Shown here piece after piece: positions 22,438 to 32,690 of a stretch of 64,000 nt of DNA. Position numbers and translations under genes: made by a program. This stretch comes from Halichondria panicea (taxonomy: Eukaryota > Porifera > Demospongiae > Suberitida > Halichondriidae). The DNA is taken from NCBI RefSeq assembly GCF_963675165.1, contig NC_087377.1:6279122-6343121 (forward strand), written 5' to 3'. Numbering within the stretch: position 1 is the first letter of the stretch; each line of letters opens with the position of its first letter. The notes beneath the pieces are model-generated. The model did no database searches, was not told the origin of the DNA, and was given only the letters and a program-made list of their open reading frames with translations.

Positions 22438-22685
22438 GTGGATGTGTCAAGTAGCTGATAGATATCAAGTTAGGTGACAAGATGTCAATAGATAATTTAT
22501 GTCAAGTAGCTGATAGATTTCAAGTATACGCAGCAGTAGATATCAAGTAGTCGATAGATGTCAAGTATAGTATATCAAGTTGGGTGACAGATGTCAAGTA
22601 GTGGATACATGTCAAGTAGCTGATAGTATACGTAGCAGTAGATGTCAAGTAGTCGATAGATGTCAAGTATAGTATATAAGTAGTG
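22438..22685. repeat. Minisatellite based on GATGTCAAGTAGT-type units
   Basis: Units near 17-20 bp (GTCAAGTAGCTGATAGAT, GTCAAGTAGTCGATAGAT, TATCAAGTTGGGTGACAGAT) repeat about a dozen times, with a higher-order block of roughly 120 bp repeated twice (each ending CGATAGATGTCAAGTATAGT). An apparent minus-strand protein rich in YLTS is just this repeat translated. Confidence 0.85.
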
Positions 22686-23068
22686 GCCGGATAGCTAGAT
22701 GTCAAAAGTGTACTTGTTGCATTTTGAGTGGGCAGATCAAAGGAAACACTGTGCCAATATCTGCCATATGGCACAGGTCAAGCCTTGAACTGTGCCACTA
22801 TCTAGATACTGGCATAGTATGGCTGAAGTTACCTAAAGCCCACCCTCCACCCAGTAACCCTCCACCCAGTAACCTGAAACGGTCTCTTTATAGTATAACA
22901 CTGTTAACAGATTCAGTGGTAGGCAGAAAACGTTTTTCATGCATCTGGTGCATTCCACAGCCACCACAAGTAGTTGAAACTAGTTGTCCTATAAAACGAG
23001 TGATGTGTACATGGAAAGTAATGCAACAAGGAATGCAACAAATCAGTTGTTACACAGCTCACTCGTGC

Positions 23069-23146
23069 GCACATTGGATATATTGGCTCAGTAGTGCCTG
23101 CGGCCCTCGGGCCTAAGTCACTACTGAGCCAATATATCCAATGTGG
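23069..23146. mobile_element. 78-bp palindromic micro-MITE with 9-bp target duplication
   Basis: Arms CACATTGGATATATTGGCTC...(27 bp) at 23070-23096 and their perfect inverse at 23119-23145 enclose a 22-nt GC-rich loop. The element is bordered by identical CACTCGTGC at 23060-23068 and 23147-23155. With no coding space at all it can only move by a transposase supplied in trans. Confidence 0.9.
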
Positions 23147-23167
23147 CACTCGTGCATGTGTCACAAC

Positions 23168-23441
23168 AAGAGTAGATAAGAGTAAGAGTGTTGAACTGCT
23201 AGTAACAGCAATTTCCTGCTCCTGCATCTCACCATCATCACTTGATAGTAATCAGTTATGTTAGCAACACTTCCCAGAAACAGCATGCTGTGATTGCAGT
23301 TTAGTGCTACAAACCACAGACCACAGTTTACTTAACAGCACTCATTAATTGAATAGTGACGACAGTGATGATGCATGTCAAGGCAAATGCGGTTCCACGA
23401 TTACTACAGCAGTTCAACACTCTTACTCTTATCTACTCTTA
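23168..23441. mobile_element. hAT-type MITE, copy 1 (8-bp target duplication)
   Basis: AAGAGTAGATAAGAGTAAGA at the left and its inverse TCTTACTCTTATCTACTCTT at the right are the ends, with homology to about 32 bp (through GTGTTGAACTGCT). GTCACAAC flanks both sides (23160-23167 and 23442-23449). The second copy, at 62841-63119, has a different 8-bp duplication, confirming the boundaries. An 8-bp duplication fits the hAT superfamily. Confidence 0.9.
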
Positions 23442-23449
23442 GTCACAAC

Positions 23450-23844
23450 TATAACATGTGGGTAAAGATCGATATGTGCAATGCAACCGATAGATGTGTG
23501 GGACACCCCCATGAAGTGGGATGTATTTTTGACCTATTTGGCGTTCCATAGTGTAGAGGCTAACACACTTCCGGGAGTCTTAGTGTAGACTTGGATAATA
23601 GGAAGGTTTGCATATGCTGACTTGGCACTTTCAAATTATAATCGCCCTTTATAATAATTATCTTTCCAGGATCTATAGGAGCTCACGAGGGTAATGGAAG
23701 TCCATAGCAGATTTGGCTCAATGGCATGTGTACCCTGAACACAGATGTTGGAGGAGTAGTGGATGACCCTTTTTGAGATACATGAATTCGAATATGCATC
23801 CATAAACTGTTAACATGCACTAATAAATATCTTTAATTCCTCAG
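23450..23844. other. Interval without a recognisable gene
   Basis: Holds a dispersed repeat piece, CATATGCTGACTTGGCACTT with TCGCCCT downstream (23611-23650), also present at 51478-51515. Otherwise nothing recognised. Confidence 0.4.
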
Positions 23845-23979
23845 AGGTATGGAATTGACTGGTCAGGCCCTTGTGTCCTAGATGTGCAGCGAGTGACTGT
23901 TTCAACCACAACATGCCCATTAAATGATGAGGAATTGAGGTATCTTAGGGAGTGTATCGATCCAATGGAACTGATGGTG
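23845..23979 (+). pseudogene. C-terminal exon remnant of a transposon integrase protein
   Basis: Between a TTCCTCAG acceptor and a GTATTGG donor lies YGIDWSGPCVLDVQRVTVST and CPLNDEELRYLRECIDPMEL. The GIDWxGP...CPLxxxxLxxLxxxIDPM pattern is one I associate with the tail of integrase-core proteins in invertebrate transposons; no catalytic core is nearby. Recognition is from memory and therefore tentative. Confidence 0.4.
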
Positions 23980-24662
23980 GTATTGGTTTGTACACAGCAG
24001 CAAGGCCGTGCATTGTATACAGTTTAGCTAGAAACACTTAACTTGTATTGTATGTGCACATGTCAATTGAAGTGAAAGATATATAATGCTGGAATACATG
24101 CAGCTTCAGAAAACAGTGTGAGACAATACTAGATGAATAAGTGACGCAAATTACATGATAACACGCACTGAAGCATGCATGTTCATGAAAACATGGTCCG
24201 AAGAGGTTAAATACAGAAAACATGTTCTGGCATAAATGAGAGTGTGTTTACAGAGTTATGAGTTAATTATGAGCAACATGCACTTAGCGCTTCCCAAAAC
24301 CTCCATGGGTTCTTGAGGCCATACAGCATCTTTTTTTTGAAAAGAGCTGGCTGGTTGTGGTACTGTGTTGGTAGTGTAAGGTGGAGTGCACAGGTTGATT
24401 ATGTGGGGAACATTCCTTTTGGGCAGAATGCAAGTACAGGCGACAAGTCTAACCCCAATGGAGGCACTAGCTGACTCTGCCCCAGTGAAGAAAGCCAGGA
24501 TTTTGCTCAAAGGGACGACATCACTTCCTATATAAACACATACCAAGGGCGTATAAAAGAAGAGATCGAGGGCATGCAACTTGGGAAACATCAAAATTCA
24601 AATGTGGGCGGGAGAATGTGCATGAATGCCCATGTAAGAATGTAGCTGATAGCTAAATATAG

Positions 24663-24742
24663 TATATCCAGTTTGAACTCTGATCGCTATGTATAATCAT
24701 AGGGCTAGCTATACATAGCGATCAGAGTTCAAACTGGATATA
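24663..24742. repeat. Perfect 32-bp inverted repeat
   Basis: TATATCCAGTTTGAACTCTG... (24663-24694) and its exact inverse (24711-24742) with a 16-nt loop, inside the HECT-like gene between the third exon and the C-lobe exon. Probably a micro-MITE; no clear target duplication. Confidence 0.9.
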
Positions 24743-24826
24743 CATAGGGCCTATGTACTGTAAAATCTTCAGTTCATCACAGTTGGCTAAAAATACAGTG
24801 ATATAATGATATAATGATACTAGAAA

Positions 24827-25906
24827 TTAATACTGTGCACAGTAGTACTGCGTCCATAATAAATGCAGATGTTTAGAAGCGAAGATCTCAAACAAGAGCT
24901 TCCAGAAAGTCTTAATAAATACTGCGTTGGATATGCCTGCTAAGCCTTCAGGTGGCATAACAAAGATTGTGTGTTCACAGTGCATCAAGAGACAGTAGAA
25001 TCCTGACGTCACTGGTCAGGATAGCAACCACAAGTGTTGAAAGAGCCATTCCACGTCAGTAGTTTTAGTGCAGGTAGTTCTATAAGATTGGCCCCTTGGG
25101 AAAGACACGAGCGGTACTGGGGCATCCTCTTTCAATGAGTTCGCACCCATCAGCTAGGAGGAGTACGACGGGGGTTGGAGGGGAAGGTTCCATTTTGCTC
25201 CTGTATACAAATTAGTATGAACTTAAATTCACCATTTCACTATACATTTTGTAACTCACAGTGGTGGTCCACACAAAACTAGCCTCGATCCCAGGCCGCA
25301 CTTCCTTGAAGGCCGGTGAAGGAGGCTAACATAACACCAGTGTCAGTGCCGTAATGTCATATCTTGATCCAGATACCAAGAATTGGGCTATATAGGCTCT
25401 ATAGTGTACAATTTCCAATGATGAAAGGGTATTATTGATTTATATCGCTCACTTTGACAATACATCCCAGGCCCAGCCATTTGTGGACACCTCTGAGCAT
25501 AGTATACAAGAGATCGATGGCCAGAGTCTGAGGATAGACTCTACCAAGTGTATCTGGCAATCAATGATCTAATCAAGTGCTTGTATTAAATTGTGTAGTC
25601 AATCAAAGGTAGCCAACTGATAGCAGAAACTTGAGAACCTAGGTCTGTTCTTTCACAAGAGTGATGCTCCTTCTTCCTTCGCACAAGACAGCTCCTCACA
25701 CTCTGGCTGAGGCTAGTACTTCACATGAGTATAAAAGATCCAGAAACATCATGTATACAGGTATTCTTTTCCTTCTCAAATTCTGAGCTCCTCCCGCTTT
25801 GTGAATATTTCACATCTTTTAGAAGGGACTTGATGTCATCTGTATATAGTTATGCATATACATGTAGGGGTTACAATTTGCCACACACTCTAAACGAAAG
25901 ACATAC
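24827..25906. other. Interval within the HECT-like gene without recognised exons
   Basis: A minus-strand frame at 24827-25012 is open but lacks a family signature. A TAGCCTCGATCCCAGGCCG palindrome copy occupies 25280-25328. Short (CA/TG)-poor unique sequence otherwise. Confidence 0.4.
25280..25328. mobile_element. Palindromic element of the TAGCCTCGATCCCAGGCCG family
   Basis: TAGCCTCGATCCCAGGCCGC...GGCCGGTGAAGGAGGCTA, 49 bp, with an inner CTTCCTTGAAG palindrome. The right arm is eroded. Short imperfect flanking similarity (ACAAAAC / ACATAAC). Confidence 0.7.
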
Positions 25907-27308
25907 CAGCAAACAACTCCATCTTTCATAAACAAAGAATGGTTCCATCATGTCTGGATGCTCAGCCATCATCTTTCCAATGCCAAGGGCTGACAGACCT
26001 TCTCGCAGTTGATCTAAATCAGCCTTATTTCTCAAAAGAGTGTAGTGCTTTGTAACCACAGACAGCAACCTGTCCTTGTCAGTAATACTGACAAAGGTCA
26101 GGGGTCTTGAGTATCCAGCATCCATAATGAACTGTACATTATCATCTTTCAGACACAATGACCGCAACTCCTCATTTGTAGTAGCTTTCTTCATCTGCAC
26201 AACAATGCATACATGCATGCATGTATAACCAGATGGATGTATAACATTCTGCACACTCCATCTGTACATATCCTTGTACCTCCTCAGTGATGAACCGCAC
26301 TTCAATATCAGGAATTTCCGTGACATCCACATCAATGTTAGGAAGGGAAACACCACACAAATGCTTAAAAACACTGCGTGACAAGAACGGGAAACCACTC
26401 CCACAAAGAACATAGCCACCAACTTTCAGAAACTTTTGATCCTGTAGTGTACATGGTATACAAATAAGGCTGGTTCACAATACTGTAACGTAAAGGATGA
26501 TGCAAGCTGACTCCGTGTCACACCACAGAATTTAACATACCTACGTCATAAATTATTGTAAAGTGGGTTAATGTATAAAGATTGATGTACAAACCTGTAG
26601 AGCCAAGGAGTCATGATGTACACACTTTTTCTTCTCATCTCCCTCAGAGCATGCTGGCAATATCTTTGGCCAGTAAACACCAAAACTCCCTCAGTAGCCC
26701 CCCTCCATCTTCACCACATTCTCCCAAGAACTCAATCTACATGTGTTTGTACATCCTCACACATGTAGTGTTAGGGCCATGCTCTTACCCTTAGCCCTTC
26801 TCAGGGGAGAATATACGGCGCTTAGCTTAGGCAAGGGTCTATAGAGGTAGACTTTTACTTCTCCAACGTCAGCAGACCAAAGGAATCCAGAATGCTGGAA
26901 ATACTTATGCAAGCAGTGTGTTTCAGTGTTTAGTTAACCATGGGCATCAAGTATATTATGGTGAGGCATATTGCAGAAAACCACTGTGCAATTCAGATAA
27001 CACATGCACAATAATTAGGAAAATCTTAGCTAAGACTTAGCGGCTACAAATGTTACGTTGTAGCATAGCTACAAATGTTTTGTTGTATAGCAGTGAATCC
27101 ACAAGCATACAGTGCAGTAGAGCTTCTGAGTGGCGTCGACAATCTGTACCTATATATATGAAAGGAAAAGCAATAAATACATGTTGTGTAGTCACTGTAT
27201 TTATACAGACATTAATATTTGCTTGTTAAGTGTTGGACGTCCTGACAATTATGCACATGCTTTTTTTGCTTTTTTATTCTGTAACAGTTTCTAACATCAA
27301 CACATGTT

Positions 27309-27598
27309 CCATGGAAGAATTTCGGAGTATTATTGTTCGAACCTTTGCGGTAGTTTCGAAATGCTCAGGTGTTTAAGCAACTCAAAAGATTGTAGAAGGG
27401 AAACTAACGCAATCTGTTAAGACCCTGAAAACCTGTTCCATGATCCATGGAAGAATTTCGGAGTATTATTGTTCGAACCTTTCCCAAGTTAGGTGATTGT
27501 GGTAGTTTCGAAATGCTCAGGTGTTTAAGCAACTCAAAAGACCTAGTGCTTCTAGAAGGGAAACTAACGCAATCTGTTAAGATAAGACCCTGAAAACC
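27309..27598 (+). repeat. Tandem exon duplication with three internal deletions
   Basis: Copy 1 (27309-27433, 125 bp) and copy 2 (27445-27598, 154 bp) are otherwise nearly identical from CCATGGAAGAATTTCGG to GACCCTGAAAACC. Copy 1 lacks 16, 8 and 5 bp at three separate places, which accounts exactly for the 29-bp length difference. Confidence 0.9.
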
Positions 27599-28385
27599 GT
27601 TATTGGGAGTGGAAGGCTCTATGTCCGGCCGATACAGAAGAATTTGGATCTGACAACTGTTGAAGACCTGCAGTGGGAGGCAGATGAGGTATATAGGAAA
27701 GTGTTAAGTGCAAAAATTAATTATTATCGTTTTTGATGATTAATGGACAGGTTGAGGAGAAGTGAATGTTTTGCTGTGAAGCAATGAAAGTGAGCAAGCT
27801 AAGAAATCATGTTGAAAGATGCCGCTATAAAAAGTCAGTTTGCCACTTTTCATTTTGATAACAGGATTTTTAGGTTTTCTAGCAGCTTCTCATCTGATGA
27901 AGATTTCAAACCAACAAAGGACTCCATTTTGATTGACTCCATTTTGATTGACTCCGATTGCGATTCTAGGGAGGTTAGTAGTATCCTTTTAGTGTTACAA
28001 TAATTATTGATTTATAATAATCATGCCTTACTTAAGCAAGCTTTGACAGAGAGCAAGCAACCTGATACTCTCGTAAGCTTTAAATTTCCCTATAACACTT
28101 TTTTATACCTGTGCAGTGTGATGGTCAGCTCTCTTTCTGGCTTGAGTATCGGTTCAAGGAATATCATCAGACCCCGGCCAATACGTCGCACTTATGTTGT
28201 TAGTAGATGCACTCAGAGCTGCAAGGCGGCCTGCATTTTACAAGCATCAAGAAAAAAATTTGGATTACAGCCAATGGAATTTAGATACAGCCAATGAAAT
28301 GAGAGTATTGCTACATCTACTCCTTCTTTATAACCTTCAATATCACAGTCTCCTCCCTATTGACATTCCAAGAGCACACGGAAGT
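27309..28385 (+). pseudogene. N-terminal half of a HECT-like family gene (Cys2HisCys finger), damaged
   Basis: The plus strand encodes MEEFRSIIVRTFPKLGDC, GSFEMLRCLSNSKDLVLLEG and GRLYVRPIQKNLDLTTVEDL (27448-27686, ending at a GTATAT donor), then FCCEAMKVSKLRNHVERCRY (about 27769-27830, a C-x2-C/H/C finger) and an acidic Asp/Ser stretch. I recall this order as the N-terminus of HECT-like proteins expanded in sponges, whose C-terminal half lies here on the opposite strand 0.6 kb away. The first block is tandemly duplicated (27309-27433 and 27445-27598) and the second copy contains a five-base insertion that breaks the frame. A further open segment (28181-28371, VALMLLVDALRAARRPAFYK) may be another exon. 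Family assignment is from memory. Confidence 0.45.
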
Positions 28386-28398
28386 GCTGCAAGAGTCT

Positions 28399-28447
28399 CC
28401 AGACCTCTTTTTCTCTTCCCCCTCCCCCCTCTGAGAAAAAGGTCTGG
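28399..28447. repeat. Hairpin with CCAGACCT arms
   Basis: CCAGACCTCTTTTTCTC and GAGAAAAAGGTCTGG are inverted around a C-rich loop (CCCCCTCCCCCCTCT). The arms differ by one bulged base. Likely a tiny MITE. Confidence 0.7.
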
Positions 28448-28607
28448 CCCCCAGACTATGTGTGTATTTATGAAAAAAAAAATACTTTGACTTTAACGTA
28501 ATTTTTCTTGCTCTATTCCAGCAAGCCGTAATTATTTTTTTGTTTCCCGGTAATTCGGGTGAATACAGTATCAGGAGCACATTGCAGAAGGAGCGTCTAA
28601 CTCAGAG

Positions 28608-28655
28608 TAGCCTCGAATCCAGGCCAATTATTTAATCGGCCTGGTCTCGAGGCTA
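28608..28655. mobile_element. Palindromic element of the TAGCCTCGATTCC family
   Basis: TAGCCTCGAATCCAGGCCAA...TCGGCCTGGTCTCGAGGCTA, 48 bp, nearly all of it stem. No target duplication is obvious. Confidence 0.8.
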
Positions 28656-29353
28656 GTGTATGGTTCGGAAATCGCATCTCGTGTGCTTTTCTAACGCCGC
28701 ATTGCCTTATAAGGAGATTGGAAACGAAAATGTTTGCGTGAAACACTTCGCGTTATAGGGTGTGGCTAAAACTACAAAGGATTATATTTATAGTCAGCAT
28801 GCTCATTACCTGTCTTGCTGCCATACAATGTGTTGTACATACAGAGAAATGAATGTTGATTACTCTAAAAAGTAAAGAGAATCTAGCTCCAAAAGGTAGA
28901 CTAAGCAACGCAGCCACTATCACTAAGCAAATAATTAATGCTATACAAGAAGGAATAGCTCTTACTATGAAGTCGTGGGAGGTCCAAGACTCGTGGTGTC
29001 TCTAAAAGTATACTAAAGCAGTTTGAAGGACTATACTGCAAACGTTTATGAACAGTACAGCTTATCCATAGCATGAAACTATCCTGTATAGCACTTACAG
29101 GGCCGTAGCCACCAGTCAGGTTAATCAGGTTTCAACCTGACCACTTTTTCCGAGGTGAATAGGCAATGGTCGTCACTACAATAAACACATAATGGACAAA
29201 ATGTGCAGTGAACTTCTTCTGCAGTGCAAAACATGCAACTTCCAAGCATCATGCTAGAACTATAAGTGATCAAGACTATTAATCTATAAGTATTGCATGC
29301 TATCATTATGGAGGGCCATTTGGGTCAAAAATAAGGGAATATAAACTCATGTC
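28656..29353. other. Interval without a recognisable gene
   Basis: Non-coding by inspection; a 61-codon minus frame at 29121-29306 has no signature. GGTCAGGTTGA-like sequence here (29106-29150) resembles the right flank of the palindromic element at 29907, suggesting an older duplication. Confidence 0.4.
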
Positions 29354-29566
29354 AACACACGGTTAGAAGACACGCTCAGGCAGTAGTGTGCAACGTGCTC
29401 AGGCAACACACGCTCAGAAGACGCGCTCAGGAAACGCGCTGAGGCAACACACGTTCAGAAGACGCATTCAGGCAACGCGCTCAAAATACGCGCTCAGGCA
29501 ACGCGCTGAAAAAATGTGCTCAGGAAACGCGGTCAGGCAACACACGCTCAGAAGACGCGCTCAGGC
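29354..29566. repeat. Minisatellite of ACGCGCTCAGGCA-type units
   Basis: About 14 degenerate units of 13-15 bp (ACGCGCTCAGGCA, CACACGCTCAGAAG, ACGCGCTCAGGAA). It keeps an Arg/Gln/Ala-rich frame open for about 70 codons on the plus strand, which is a by-product of unit length and not evidence of a gene. Confidence 0.9.
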
Positions 29567-29906
29567 TATCATTGCTATGGCTGTCAATGTTGGAAGAGAA
29601 TCCCTTCAAAGTCTTCCAGACCAAGCTTACCATCCAGCTGAGCTAATAATTTGTTGTTCCCGAAGCGATCGTTATTTGCAAACCAGTTCTGTGGTCTTGC
29701 CAAATAAAACTTTGCTGTTTCTCCATCATGATGAGAATCAAGATGTTGTGTTCTGTAACATTATTTTGTGTTAGGGCTAAGTTTTAAAGCTAGTCCAGCA
29801 GTATAGTCAGTAGACAATGGGCGTAACCAAGGATACCGAAAGTGGGCGTGGTCCAACAAAATTCTCCGCGTTATGCGCGCCGATTTTTTCCATTTCATAA
29901 CCTGAC

Positions 29907-29965
29907 CTAGCCTCGATTCCAGGCCGATTAAAATACGTATTTTAATCGGCCTTGAATCGAGGCTA
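29907..29965. mobile_element. 59-bp palindromic element with 8-bp target duplication
   Basis: CTAGCCTCGATTCCAGGCCG...TTTTAATCGGCCTTGAATCGAGGCTA is an almost perfect palindrome centred on ATACGTAT. AACCTGAC flanks both sides (29899-29906 and 29966-29973). This copy gives the cleanest boundaries for the family. Confidence 0.9.
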
Positions 29966-30364
29966 AACCTGACCACTCTAAAGTTGATGGCTACGGCCCT
30001 GCACTTAGATACATAATAACCAAGTCAAGCAATGTCCTTTGCTGTTCCGGCTTCACAGCAGGGAAAGAGAAAGGTTGACATGGAGTATTTCAAGCTAAAC
30101 TCAACAAAAAGTAAAAACAGAGTAAAGACAAAGGACTTAGAGCTTGTCAGTGGTGTAAACTTACTTCTCTAGAGTACCTCCCAGCTTCTGAGTGATCGAT
30201 AGTGGATAGGAGAGCTAGAAACAGTTGAAATACAACCTGAGTGTGGTAAAAACTAAAATATTCGCGAGCGCGAAATCATAACGCGGAGTGTTTCACCCGT
30301 TGACACAGGGTGGCCTGGTCATTTCCAATCCCCTTCCTTTTCAATCTATGGTACATGTATTATA

Positions 30365-30487
30365 CCAGAGGAGGTACGACATCCGCGTGTCAAAGGAAAT
30401 GTTTTAGACACACATTCCTTAGGTCAAAGTTCGGAATGTGTGTGTTAAAGACATGTGGATGACACGCAGATGTCGTACCTCCTCTGG
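30365..30487. mobile_element. 123-bp MITE with CCAGAGGAGGTACGACATC termini and TA flanks
   Basis: CCAGAGGAGGTACGACATC and GATGTCGTACCTCCTCTGG are perfect inverses, with ACACATTCC / GGAATGTGTGT extending the stem. TA borders both ends, as for Tc1/mariner-type targets. It shares termini with the 1-kb element in eIF2D intron 16. Confidence 0.9.
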
Positions 30488-30504
30488 TATTATCATTTGT
30501 CAAT

Positions 30505-30905
30505 TTATATGGCCTTATGGGAGTTAATGATATTCATAGTTCGCGGTAGTAACAAAAACAGTAACACTCCTTTTGTCAAGGATAACTTTTCATCAGAAGG
30601 TGCCTATAACACTATTAATTAAATGATATAGAAATAATGCTGAATAAATAAGCTACTGAATTATATAAAAATAAAGTAGTAAGAAGGAACTGAATAGTTA
30701 CATTGAATGAAAGAAATCAGTACTGGGGGTGCTGGACAAATCGATACAGATAGGCATAGACTATAGACAACACTGGTAACTAGCTACAAGTAGACCAAAT
30801 AAGAACACTAATGACCTAGGTTTGACTAAGATACAACAAAGTATGAGTGAGTTTAGCTCTTGCCTACTTGCCACTTGAGTGTCCAGAGTTTCTTAAAACT
30901 GTCTA
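30505..30905. repeat. Dispersed repeat, copy 1 (partner 58049-58515)
   Basis: AATTTATATGGCCTTATGGG, GTTAATGATATTCATAG, ATGATATAGA, AATAAATAAGCTACTGAAT, GACAACACTGGTAACTA, GATACAACAAAGTA and GCCACTTGAGT occur in the same order in both copies. Non-coding; superfamily unknown. Confidence 0.8.
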
Positions 30906-31546
30906 GCCTATTATAATAGCGAATGCTAGAAGTTAGCTGAATAAACAGCATCCGCTTTGCCAAAATTTTTTATAGCAGGTCTCAGGGGCGTAGCTAGCCT
31001 CGATTCCAGGCCGCTCTTCCTCGAAGAGAGGGCGGCCTGACGGTATCGACTGTTTGCGCATGCGCTATCTATTACCCAGAAACTGGATAACATCGTATAA
31101 TTATGCTCAGTAAAACAATGACGTCCAAAGAACGGAAGTGGATAGATAAAGTTCGATTGTGAAGGTTTCTAGCCTATCTGATAGCATTTCTAATAGCTAG
31201 CCTTAGCCTGCTATGTTACAAAAGACTCACAGCCTGCAACAGTGTGGATGACAATCGTCTGAACGGAGTGAAGGCTGACAATAGCCTATACGGACAGGCC
31301 ACGCCCATCTGCTACTAACCTTAGTGAAAGTCTACATGTAGAATCTATCAGAAAGAAATAGCTGCTGTAACCAAACGTACAGCTCTGTCTGTAGCTAGCT
31401 AGCTATATGTACGTAGCTCTGTGTATGACTTTTATGAATTTGTATTCTTTGTCTGTATACTTTTCAGGATATTAATTTTTCTGGTAAAATTTATGTTTAA
31501 TGGGAAACTTTACGGGGAAATTGACTAATAATTTTGTGCATGCGCT
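30906..31546. other. Left flank of the 11.6-kb element
   Basis: Contains a solo terminus of the palindromic family in its longer form (TAGCCTCGATTCCAGGCCGC from 30995, then GACGGTATCGACTGTTTGCG), whose counterpart, inverted, is near 62145-62197. No gene recognised. TGCGCT at 31541-31546 is the left target duplication of the adjacent element. Confidence 0.5.
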
Positions 31547-32110
31547 TGTAGGACCAGAAAGCCAGAAATCGGAAAAAGCGGAAGTGAAGGGTAAATGAGT
31601 GGGCGTAGCAGGGCAATGCATTCCAAGGTTAACCCTTGACTTTTCACAGATGTAATGAGATATGCTCTTGCTTGATCACTATACTAGTGTATGTAAGTAA
31701 GTAGAAAGCTGGCCAGCCTAGTTTTAAGTAGACTCTCCATTGTCTGCAGTATAGACTTGATATAATAGCTAGCTACATGCACAATTATGTCTGTACACTG
31801 AGCTAGATTTAGATGAATTTAACATTATCCTTTTTAATTCAGCCAGTCACCGTTACTCCTACTTATACTCCCCAATTTATTGTCTAGAGGTTATTTGGCT
31901 CTATACTGAAACACGCCGAGCCACTTTTCTGACTTTCTGAGAGCCATGATTATAGAACGGGAACTGGAATAATTATGTTCAATCCTGGTCTATATACAAG
32001 CAATTAAGTATATCAGCCAATAAGTTATGTTGATATACTCAATCGACTGGAACTTGCTGAGAAACTTTTCTGACTTTCCGAGAGCAGTGGTTCGTTAACG
32101 GGAACCCAGA
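31547..32110. repeat. Left terminal inverted repeat of the 11.6-kb element
   Basis: Aligns inverted with 42540-43161. The first 100 bp differ at only a few positions; further inward the similarity drops and is interrupted by indels, as expected for an old insertion. Confidence 0.85.
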
Positions 32111-32690
32111 AAAATAATATATTCAGTGCTGGTCTAGACATGCATGCAGATATTAGCCAGTATATGTTGATATATACTCAAGTTTACAATTCTGAGGTTA
32201 CTTTAATCGACTGGAACTTGCTGAGAAACTTTTCTGACTTTCCGAGAGCAGTGGTTCGTTAACGGGAACCCAGAAAAATAATATATTCAGTGCTGGTCTA
32301 GACATGCATGCAGATATCAGCCAGTATGTTGATATATACTCAAGTTTACAATTCTGAGGTTACTTTAATCGACTGGAACTTGCTGAGAAACTTTTCTGAC
32401 TTTCCGAGAGCAGTGGTTCATTAACGGGAACCCAGAAAAATAACATATTCAGTGCTGGTCTAGACATGCATGCAGATATCAGCCAGTATGTTGATATATA
32501 CTCAAGTTTACAATTCTGAGGTTACTTTAATAGACTGGAACTTGCTGAGAAACTTTTCTGACTTTCCGAGAGCAGTGGTTCGTTAACGGGAACCCAGAAA
32601 AATAACATATTCAGTGCTGCTCTATAGACATGCATGCAGATATCAGCTAGTATGTTGATATAATTATACTTAAGTTAAAATTACTCATAC
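32041..32690. repeat. 162-164-bp tandem repeat, four units
   Basis: Units start at 32041, 32205, 32367 and 32529 with AAT(C/A)GACTGGAACTTGCTG and run through CCGAGAGCAGTGGTTC, GGTCTAGACATGCATGCAGA and ATTCTGAGGTTACTTTAAT. A divergent fifth unit precedes them (about 31907-32040). The right TIR has a single unit, so the expansion happened on one side. Confidence 0.9.

Larger units (their letters stand above)
24284..26736 (-). pseudogene. HECT-type E3 ubiquitin-ligase-like gene, C-terminal half, frameshifted
   Basis: Minus-strand exons: 26595-26736 (start of HECT N-lobe, FLGECGEDGGGLLREFWCLL), 26280-26441 (VGGYVLCGSGFPFL, LCGVSLPNIDVDVTEIPDIE), 25907-26194 (ELRSLCLKDDNVQFIMDAGY, LDQLREGLSALGIGKMM) and 24284-24594 (C-lobe: VVPLSKILAFFTGA, TCILPK, THGGFGKR-stop). 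The first, second and third exons join in phase at GT-AG sites. Damage: a one-base break in the first exon (KDIAS to CSEGDEKKK), and a frame change at an eight-T run (24331-24338) just before THGGFG. The segment expected between the third exon and the C-lobe is not visible. HECT ligases transfer ubiquitin from a C-lobe Cys; here a TCILPK stands at the usual position. Animal genomes with many transposons carry large families of such genes, so element association is possible. Confidence 0.7.

Noticed and set aside
22520-22774. Minus-strand YLTS-repeat protein
   Set aside because: Translation of the GTCAAGTAG minisatellite.
29388-29774. 128-codon Arg/Gln-rich open frame
   Set aside because: It is the ACGCGCTCAGGCA minisatellite read in frame plus unrelated sequence.
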